Source: Nostoc sp. CHAB 5715
GTDB lineage: Bacteria > Cyanobacteriota > Cyanobacteriia > Cyanobacteriales > Nostocaceae
Assembly (NCBI RefSeq): GCF_020829685.1
Contig: NZ_JAIVFR010000509.1
Location: 1-5,379 of the forward strand
Length of the DNA stretch: 5,379 nucleotides
Direction of reading: 5' to 3'
Every line of letters starts with the position of its first letter. The first letter of the stretch is position 1. The notes under the pieces were generated by a model. It saw only the letters and a program-made list of their open reading frames with translations. It was not told the DNA's origin and searched no databases. Position numbers and translations under genes: made by a program. Below are positions 1 through 4,234 of the stretch, in pieces.

Positions 1-25
1 TCGGTTCAATCGTGGGATACTGCCC
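1..25 (-). pseudogene. Continuation of the recD2-like frame beyond the premature stop
   Basis: Reading on in the same minus-strand frame after the TGA at 26-28 gives G-Q-Y-P-T-I-E-P up to the window edge. Together with the preceding AAHQIN, this fits the RecD2 pattern AHxINxGxxP, with the stop standing where the family often has arginine. A single C-to-T change (CGA to TGA) would explain it. Only eight codons are visible here, so whether the rest of the gene is intact cannot be seen. Confidence 0.7.
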
Positions 26-1579
26 TCAGTTAATCTGATGAGCAGCAGTGATAATTGCACTTGTTTGAGCTTGGCGAAATACCTGGGTCAACCGCACCAC
101 CGGAACTCGCCCAGAATTGATTAGGTCAGCCAGTATTTGACCTGGACCCACAGATGGTAGCTGGTCAATGTCACCCACCAACAATAGTAGAGCGCCAGCC
201 AATACTGCTTTAACCAAGGAGTAAGCCAGAAACAAATCAAGCATACTGGCTTCGTCAGCGATAATTGCCGTGTGGGGTAAAGGATTTTCGCTATCGCGCT
301 TGAAACCCCTTGAGCGGGGGTCAAATTCTAACAAGCGATGAATAGTTTTAGCTTCCAGCCCAGTCATTTCACCTAAGCGTTGAGCAGCCCGTCCAGTGGG
401 TGCAGCCAAAGCAATAGATTTACCCATTGCTTTCCACAGGCTGACAATGGTGTGAGTTGTGAAGGTCTTTCCAACGCCAGGGCCACCAGTGAGGATCATG
501 ATTTTGGAATAGGCTGCTGTTTCTACAGCTTGGCGTTGCTGTTCTGAAAGCTGAATTTTACGGCTGGCTGTAAAACGGTCAATCCAATCACGTACACGCT
601 CAATGTCAGTGCCAACAGGATTTTCCAAGCGTTGGCGTATCAGTTGAGCTAAATTCTGTTCCGTATGAAAGTAAGCCGGCTTGTAACAAAGTAGTGTTTT
701 ATCTTCATCCCGCTCTCTAATCAGATCGTCTGCTAGAGCCATATCTTTGATGATAAGAGCGATCGCTTCTTCTGTGGGCTGATGAGATTCGGTAGTCAGT
801 AGTTTGATTACCGACTCAATCAGTTGGCTCTGTGGTAAGTAACAGTGACCATCTTCGGCAGCAACACTTAGACAGTGGATAATCCCTGCACGGTAACGAA
901 ATTCTGAGTCCGGTGCAATTCCTATATTTCTCGCAATCTTGTCAGCAGTCAGAAAACCAATACCGTAGATGTCGGCTGCTAGCTGGTAGGGGTTTTTGGT
1001 AACAGTAGCGATCGCTTCATCCTTATATTGCTTGTAAATCTTCACAGCATAAGTGGTAGAAACGCCATGCCCCTGGAGAAACACCATCACTTCTTTGATC
1101 GCTTTTTGGGTTGACCAAGCGTTTTTAATTAAAGTAATCCGCTTTTTAGCGATGCCCTGAACTTCAATTAATCGCTCGATCTGGTTTTCGATAATATCGA
1201 GGGTTTCAAGTCCAAAGTGAGCTACGATGCGTTTGGCTGTTACCGGCCCAACACCTTTTATGAGTCCACTGCCCAAATATTTCTCAATTCCGGTGATAGT
1301 GGCTGGTTTGGTTTCTTTATAATTGACTACTTGGAACTGCGGGCCAAATTGTGGATGGTCACGCCAGAAACCAGTTAGTTGTAAAGTCTGCCCTGGCTGA
1401 ATATTGGCAAAGCTGCCGACAATTGTTGTGAGTTCGGTGCTACGGGGACGGGTCAGCCTTGCCACAGTGTAGCCTGACTCAGCAGAGTAAAAAGTTAGGC
1501 GTTCTACGACTCCAATGATTGTTTCGTGTTGAGGAAAGGCGCTTACTTGTTGAGGGGAAAGATTAGGGGGAGTGGACAT
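26..1579 (-). CDS. recD2: RecD2-like SF1 DNA helicase, truncated by an in-frame TGA
   Basis: Probable ATP-dependent 5'-3' DNA helicase of the RecD2 (RecD/TraA) family, which acts in DNA repair or processing without RecBC. Visible order: N-terminal OB-like region (about residues 20-90), helix-hairpin-helix segments (GIEKYLGSGLIKGVGP at 97-112 and GIGFLTADKIA at 206-216), then the motor domain. The motor domain has Walker A GGPGVGKT (365-372), motif Ia APTGRAAQRL (393-402), Walker B ADEAS (441-445), motif III VGDIDQLPSVGPG (468-480) and LTQVFRQ (497-503). The ATG at 1577-1579 has only a weak upstream purine stretch; it is chosen because the OB region begins soon after it. RecD2 proteins are usually about 720-750 aa, whereas this one stops at 517, so the second RecA-like domain with motifs V and VI is lost. 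The frame continues with family-like sequence past the TGA, so the gene is probably a pseudogene or carries a sequencing error. It is divergent from parA. Family assignment is strong; function of this allele is doubtful. Confidence 0.88.
   Translation of the reverse strand: MSTPPNLSPQQVSAFPQHETIIGVVERLTFYSAESGYTVARLTRPRSTELTTIVGSFANIQPGQTLQLTGFWRDHPQFGPQFQVVNYKETKPATITGIEKYLGSGLIKGVGPVTAKRIVAHFGLETLDIIENQIERLIEVQGIAKKRITLIKNAWSTQKAIKEVMVFLQGHGVSTTYAVKIYKQYKDEAIATVTKNPYQLAADIYGIGFLTADKIARNIGIAPDSEFRYRAGIIHCLSVAAEDGHCYLPQSQLIESVIKLLTTESHQPTEEAIALIIKDMALADDLIRERDEDKTLLCYKPAYFHTEQNLAQLIRQRLENPVGTDIERVRDWIDRFTASRKIQLSEQQRQAVETAAYSKIMILTGGPGVGKTFTTHTIVSLWKAMGKSIALAAPTGRAAQRLGEMTGLEAKTIHRLLEFDPRSRGFKRDSENPLPHTAIIADEASMLDLFLAYSLVKAVLAGALLLLVGDIDQLPSVGPGQILADLINSGRVPVVRLTQVFRQAQTSAIITAAHQIN
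759..766. repeat. HIP1 octamer GCGATCGC
   Basis: Perfect copy of HIP1, the highly iterated palindrome GCGATCGC that is over-represented in many cyanobacterial genomes. It lies inside the recD2-like gene and supports a cyanobacterial origin. Confidence 0.9.
1008..1015. repeat. HIP1 octamer GCGATCGC
   Basis: Second perfect HIP1 copy, also inside the recD2-like gene. I saw no HIP1 in the 3.8 kb to its right, which suggests that the helicase gene and the partition genes may have different histories. Confidence 0.9.
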
Positions 1580-1604
1580 TGCTTATCATCAGATGCCGCA
1601 CATC

Positions 1605-1610
1605 ATTATA
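1605..1610 (-). promoter_or_regulatory. Candidate -10 box (TATAAT) for the recD2-like gene
   Basis: The minus strand reads TATAAT exactly at 1610-1605, 25 bp upstream of the recD2-like ATG, which would give a leader of about 20 nt. No good -35 is seen at 17 bp spacing; the hexamer there is another TATAAT (1633-1628). The assignment rests on the -10 match and position alone. Confidence 0.35.
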
Positions 1611-1631
1611 ATACTCGAATTCAGTTGATTA

Positions 1632-1670
1632 TAGTACATAAATACTAAATTAGATGCCCACTATTAGTAT
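1632..1670. repeat. Phased TAGTA/TACTA inverted elements (candidate operator)
   Basis: TAGTA at 1632-1636, TACTA at 1643-1647 and TAGTA at 1665-1669 begin 11 and 22 bp apart, so they would lie on one face of the helix. The last two sit inside a perfect 7-bp inverted repeat, ATACTAA (1642-1648) and TTAGTAT (1664-1670), with 15 bp between the arms. A related TACT occurs at 1612-1615. Par operons are commonly autoregulated from such upstream sites; that role here is inference. Confidence 0.4.
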
Positions 1671-1830
1671 CATTGAAAACTCACTCTAGTTTAAGCTTGA
1701 AAGCCGGCGCAGTAGGGCTGACACCAGATTAACCCTCGCTTGTGGAGACTGAAAGAGTTAGCAATAGTAATAGAATAAGCAAAATTCTAGTTGAAATGTT
1801 AAAGTTCGGTCTACTGAATGTAAGTTTCTT

Positions 1831-1860
1831 TTGCCAGTATGTGACTGATACCGATATTGT
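1831..1860 (+). promoter_or_regulatory. Candidate parAB promoter
   Basis: TTGCCA at 1831-1836 (5 of 6 to the sigma70 -35) is followed after 18 bp by TATTGT at 1855-1860 (4 of 6 to TATAAT). This would start transcription about 25-30 bp before parA. The -10 is weak, and a TATTAT at 1875-1880 is an alternative without a good -35. Confidence 0.3.
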
Positions 1861-1893
1861 TAAGTTGATGTCTTTATTATTTCTGTTCAGTTA

Positions 1894-2649
1894 ATGAGCA
1901 AAGTCATTGCAGTTTTTAATCAGTCGGGTGGTGTCAGCAAAACTACTCTGACAATGAATTTAGGCTACCATTTGGCTCAAAGTCAGCAAAACGTTTTATT
2001 AGTGGATATGGACCCCCAAGCTTCACTAACTACTTTTATGGGATTAGAGCCATCTGAACTAGGTAAGACAGTTTATGAAGCTATTCTGGGAGAAGAACCA
2101 TTACCAATTCATCAGAATATACATGGTATGGATATGGCCCCTGCAAACATCAACTTAAGTGGCGCAGAATTAGAACTTGTTGTCGCAGATATGCGAGATA
2201 TTCGGCTAAAGGAGGCTCTTGAACCAGTTCTAGGACAATACCACTTCATTTTAGTTGATTGTCCGCCAAGTCTCGGTATTCTTAGCTATATTAGCTTGGT
2301 GGCAGCCACACACGTCCTCATTCCTATTCAAACTGAATATAAAGCTTTAAAAGGAACAGAACTATTGTTAACAACGATTGCGCGTGTCCGTTCTCGGGCA
2401 AATCGAAAATTACAGATTGCTGGAGTAGTTCCAACCATGTACGATAACCGAACTGGACAAGGCTCCCAAAGCTTACAGTCAATTACTAATTCTCTATCTA
2501 AAATTGGTACCATTTATCCAGCTATTCCTCGATCAGTAGCTTTTGCTGATGCAGCCCAAGAGCATATACCTTTAGCACTTTACAATTCTAAGCATCCATC
2601 TGTCACTATTCTTAAACAGATTGCTCAAAGTTTGGAGACGTTACCATGA
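1894..2649 (+). CDS. parA: ParA-family partition ATPase (short type, deviant Walker A)
   Basis: Walker-type ATPase of the ParA/MinD superfamily. With ParB and a centromere it positions and segregates plasmid copies by ATP-dependent binding to nucleoid DNA. Walker A is residues 11-18 SGGVSKTT, Walker A' VDMDPQAS is 37-44 (D38, D40), and Walker B region FILVDCPPS is 118-126 with D122. IPRSVAFADA (211-220) is a typical C-terminal ParA segment. At 251 aa without an N-terminal helix-turn-helix, it resembles small type Ib/chromosomal-like ParA, so autoregulation would need another protein, probably ParB. The usual signature lysine of the deviant Walker A (KGGxGKT) is serine here (S11), and the later glycine is also serine (S15), while K16 remains. 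Loss of this lysine recurs, as I recall, in cyanobacterial plasmid ParAs. The start ATG has no strong Shine-Dalgarno. The gene overlaps parB by 4 bp (ATGA). Confidence 0.93.
   Translation: MSKVIAVFNQSGGVSKTTLTMNLGYHLAQSQQNVLLVDMDPQASLTTFMGLEPSELGKTVYEAILGEEPLPIHQNIHGMDMAPANINLSGAELELVVADMRDIRLKEALEPVLGQYHFILVDCPPSLGILSYISLVAATHVLIPIQTEYKALKGTELLLTTIARVRSRANRKLQIAGVVPTMYDNRTGQGSQSLQSITNSLSKIGTIYPAIPRSVAFADAAQEHIPLALYNSKHPSVTILKQIAQSLETLP
2634..2637 (+). promoter_or_regulatory. Ribosome binding site of parB (GGAG)
   Basis: GGAG lies 8 nt before the parB ATG, inside the end of parA. With the ATGA overlap it supports translational coupling and fixes the parB start at 2646. Confidence 0.6.
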
Positions 2650-3599
2650 GTCTGAAGAAGCGTGTTACTCAACCTTACGAAATTAAAGGAGTTGATGCTT
2701 TATTTGGAGTTGAAGAAGCAGTAGACAATAGTAGTGCTGCTTTCCTTATCCCAATAGAACAAATTGTTTTACCACATCAACAACCTCGCCGCTACTTTGC
2801 TCCTCAAGCCATGCATGAGTTAGTAGAGTCAATTAAACAGCATGGAATTCTTCAACCCCTTCTCGCCCGTCCTCAAAAGGATGGGAAATATGAACTTGTT
2901 GCAGGAGAACGTCGTTTCCAAGCGGCTAAAACTGCTCAATTAGAGTTTGTACCTGTTGTTATCAGAGAAATGACAGATGTTGAAGCACTTGAATTAGCAC
3001 TCTCGGAAAATCTACAAAGAGAGGACTTAAACCCAATTGAGGAAACAGAGAGTATTGTTGCTCTCTTAGGATTAAAACTTAATCAAACTACAGAATCAGT
3101 AGTTGCTTTACTTCAATCAGCAGCTCATCCAGAACGAGAGGCTGTGGATAACGTTATCCACAGCCAAGAATGGCAGTCTCTACTTGAGGTATTTAACACA
3201 ATCGGAAAGTTTTCCCCCGAAAGTTTTAGAACCAATCGTCTCCCATTACTCAAACTTCCTATAGATGTTATGGAAGCTCTCCGGTCAGGAGTAATCGAGT
3301 ATACTAAAGCTAAAGTGATTGCGCGGGTCAAGGATGAAGCCCTACGTAAATCATTACTATCTGATGCGATTCAAAGTAATTTATCTTTAAGTCAAATCAA
3401 AGACCGTCTTGCTAAAATTCAAGCAAACACGTCTGCAAATACAGAGAAAAAATCATCTTCTTTAAAAAAGAAGATGGATGAAGCCTACAGTAAAGTAAAA
3501 AAATCAAAGGTTTGGGATAATCCCAATCAGCACAAGCGATTACAAAAAATATTAGTAGAACTTGAAGCTTTATTAGTTGAAAGCAGCGATGATAACTGA
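2646..3599 (+). CDS. parB: ParB/Spo0J-family partition protein
   Basis: Centromere-binding protein that partners ParA; ParB family members are CTP-dependent DNA clamps. The N-terminal ParB/Srx domain is clear: QPRRYF (46-51), GERRFQAAKTA (87-97, CTP-binding GERR) and ENLQREDLNPIEE (121-133). The central region differs from classical ParB: after the ENLQR motif comes a stretch of about 55 residues (134-189). The segment most like a DNA-recognition/HTH region is FSPESFRTNRLPLLKLP (189-205), followed by VIEYTKAKVIARV (216-228) and SLSQIKDRL (247-255). The C-terminus is lysine- and serine-rich (268-288), then a probable dimerisation helix (about 296-312). Length 317 aa is normal. It is cotranscribed with and overlaps parA. 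Two notable DNA palindromes lie in its coding sequence (3140-3165 and 3454-3476). Family call is firm; the DNA target is not known. Confidence 0.92.
   Translation: MSLKKRVTQPYEIKGVDALFGVEEAVDNSSAAFLIPIEQIVLPHQQPRRYFAPQAMHELVESIKQHGILQPLLARPQKDGKYELVAGERRFQAAKTAQLEFVPVVIREMTDVEALELALSENLQREDLNPIEETESIVALLGLKLNQTTESVVALLQSAAHPEREAVDNVIHSQEWQSLLEVFNTIGKFSPESFRTNRLPLLKLPIDVMEALRSGVIEYTKAKVIARVKDEALRKSLLSDAIQSNLSLSQIKDRLAKIQANTSANTEKKSSSLKKKMDEAYSKVKKSKVWDNPNQHKRLQKILVELEALLVESSDDN
3140..3165. promoter_or_regulatory. Perfect 26-bp palindrome with two inverted DnaA boxes (candidate parS or DnaA site)
   Basis: The left half GGCTGTGGATAAC (3140-3152) is followed directly by its exact reverse complement GTTATCCACAGCC (3153-3165). 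Each half contains the canonical 9-bp DnaA box TTATCCACA, on the minus strand at 3143-3151 and on the plus strand at 3154-3162, 2 bp apart. It encodes ParB residues 166-173 (AVDNVIHS). Thirteen matched pairs by chance are expected about once in 67 million positions. It could be the parS site bound by ParB (Bacillus subtilis parS also lies inside the parB homologue spo0J), a DnaA-binding control site, or a dispersed palindromic repeat. The palindrome is certain; its role is inferred. Confidence 0.6.
3454..3476. repeat. 10-bp perfect inverted repeat inside parB
   Basis: Arms CATCTTCTTT (3454-3463) and AAAGAAGATG (3467-3476) are separated by AAA. Part of this could be a by-product of the AAA/AAG lysine codons of the basic linker, but the match is perfect over ten pairs. 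No T-run follows, so it is not an obvious terminator. Confidence 0.6.
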
Positions 3600-3635
3600 A
3601 ACTGAAACCCAGACCAATGAATCGTGAGTGAAAAA

Positions 3636-3715
3636 CGGGGCTTGTAACGAAGAGGGTTGTTGGGGCTTTCTCTCTCACTACATCTGACACCCTATACCCC
3701 GCCCCAACGGGGCTT
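3636..3715. repeat. GGGGCTT repeats and alternative stem-loops after parB
   Basis: GGGGCTT occurs at 3637-3643, 3662-3668 and 3709-3715. GCCCCAAC (3701-3708) can pair with GTTGGGGC (3659-3666) as a perfect 8-bp stem, while GCCCC (3701-3705) can instead pair with GGGGC (3709-3713) as a short stem with loop AAC. The two pairings exclude each other. There is no U-tract after either, so an intrinsic terminator is not well supported; it may still end parAB transcription or act as an RNA element. Confidence 0.4.
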
Positions 3716-3745
3716 GGTCAGCATAAGTTAGAGATCAAGACTGAA

Positions 3746-3821
3746 TTGCTTTTCAACTACCAGTGTTGAACTTACAAGTCTTCCCGACAATCTCAACTTT
3801 TGCAATCCCCTTGAAAAGCAA
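3746..3821. repeat. 11-bp inverted repeat with nested hairpin
   Basis: TTGCTTTTCAA (3746-3756) and its exact reverse complement TTGAAAAGCAA (3811-3821) flank 54 bp. The left arm also takes part in a smaller hairpin: TTCAAC (3752-3757) pairs with GTTGAA (3765-3770) across a 7-nt loop. The two structures compete for the same bases. Function unknown. Confidence 0.55.
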
Positions 3822-3970
3822 CTAATTTCTCGTAGGTAAATTCCAAGTGGATCGAGGCTAGAGCTAAATTTTGCGGGAAAGTAAATTGGTAATAAAAAGA
3901 ATAAATCAAACAGTCAACTATCTAATTTAATTTCTGCTGCGTTGAGAAAAAAGATTTCAAAATTTCCTAC

Positions 3971-3992
3971 TGGGGGCTATATGGGGGCTATA
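3971..3992. repeat. Two perfect tandem 11-bp repeats (parC-like cluster 1)
   Basis: TGGGGGCTATA is present twice without a gap (3971-3981 and 3982-3992) and is followed by TATACCCC (3993-4000), which makes an inverted GGGG/CCCC arrangement. A 9-bp inverted copy TAGCCCCCA stands at 4101-4109. Eleven-bp direct repeats upstream of an actin-like partition gene are the hallmark of R1-type parC centromeres. That role here is inferred. Confidence 0.6.
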
Positions 3993-4033
3993 TATACCCC
4001 AACAATAGTTCAGGACTTTGGGGACATTTTGAC

Positions 4034-4069
4034 CCCTATATAGGGTATATATAGGTGCTAAGTAGGGTA
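4034..4069. repeat. 11-bp repeats and CCCTATATAGGG palindrome (parC-like cluster 2)
   Basis: Three adjacent 11-mers are TATATAGGGTA (4037-4047), TATATAGGTGC (4048-4058) and TAAGTAGGGTA (4059-4069). The first and third share 9 of 11 bases. CCCTATATAGGG (4034-4045) is a perfect 12-bp palindrome overlapping the first unit. An inverted relative, ACCCTATA, lies at 3689-3696. TTGACC at 4029-4034 could be a -35, placing a promoter among the repeats as in R1 parC, but no -10 at normal spacing is convincing. An iteron/origin role is the main alternative. Confidence 0.55.
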
Positions 4070-4182
4070 TATTTAACTGATTGATATTTTGTACCCCACC
4101 TAGCCCCCAAGGGGTTATGATAAACTCTTAAGTCTGGAGAAAAAAGGGGTAGTTATTTTATTTCTCTCTCCCCTGCTGCCTC

Positions 4183-4204
4183 AAATTATCTGAACGGATA
4201 ATTT
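4183..4204. promoter_or_regulatory. 8-bp inverted repeat just upstream of the parM-like gene
   Basis: AAATTATC (4183-4190) and GATAATTT (4197-4204) are exact reverse complements around TGAACG. The element ends 30 bp before the chosen ATG. It could be an operator for a dimeric DNA-binding protein (for example the RHH-like product of the downstream gene) or an RNA hairpin in the leader. The stem is AT-rich and weak as RNA, so an operator seems more likely. Confidence 0.45.
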
Positions 4205-4234
4205 TCACAAATTAAAGTGTATTACTTGAAGCCT

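Larger units (their letters stand above)
1580..1893. other. Divergent intergenic region between recD2-like and parA
   Basis: This 314-bp stretch has no recognisable gene or RNA. It must carry the promoters for both divergent genes. The recD2-proximal part (about 1600-1672) is AT-rich and contains TAGTA/TACTA elements. The middle part (1690-1745) is more GC-rich with a GCCGGC palindrome at 1702-1707. The parA-proximal 100 bp hold a candidate parA promoter. No clear terminator is needed, because both neighbouring genes point away. Confidence 0.6.
3600..4234. other. Non-coding region between parB and the parM-like gene
   Basis: These 635 bp contain no credible protein gene on either strand and no tRNA or rRNA. 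From left to right they hold GGGGCTT repeats with alternative hairpins (3636-3715), an 11-bp inverted repeat with a nested hairpin (3746-3821), and an AT-rich stretch (about 3880-3970) that could unwind easily. Then come GGGG/CCCC and TATA alternating repeats (3971-4109), a pyrimidine tract (4160-4173) and a hairpin just before the parM-like gene (4183-4204). The density of repeats suggests a centromere (parC-like) and/or a replication origin, plus the promoter of the parM-like gene. TATGAT at 4116-4121 is a possible -10 but has no -35 at normal spacing. Confidence 0.6.

Noticed and set aside
121..324. 67-codon frame inside the recD2-like gene
   Set aside because: It is a shifted reading of the same strand as the helicase, through the Walker B and motif III coding region; no independent evidence.
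3412..3690. 92-codon antisense open frame overlapping the parB 3' end and the following spacer
   Set aside because: It lies mostly opposite the well-supported parB, has no recognisable motif and no ribosome binding site that I can see.
3701..3713. GCCCC-AAC-GGGGC as an intrinsic terminator of parAB
   Set aside because: The stem is only 5 bp and is not followed by a T-run on either strand.
3971..4069. Repeat array as CRISPR
   Set aside because: Units are 11 bp in tandem without unique spacers of about 30-40 bp, and there are no cas genes.
4116..4121. TATGAT as the -10 of the parM-like gene
   Set aside because: The nearest -35-like hexamer (TTGTAC at 4089-4094) is 21 bp away, too far for normal spacing; not reported as a promoter.
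4201..4209. ATTTTCACA as a further DnaA box
   Set aside because: It matches TTATCCACA at only 6 of 9 positions, which is easily reached by chance in AT-rich DNA.
4217..4234. GTG start adding six residues to the parM-like protein
   Set aside because: There is no Shine-Dalgarno before it, and conserved sequence begins only after the ATG at 4235; kept only as an alternative.
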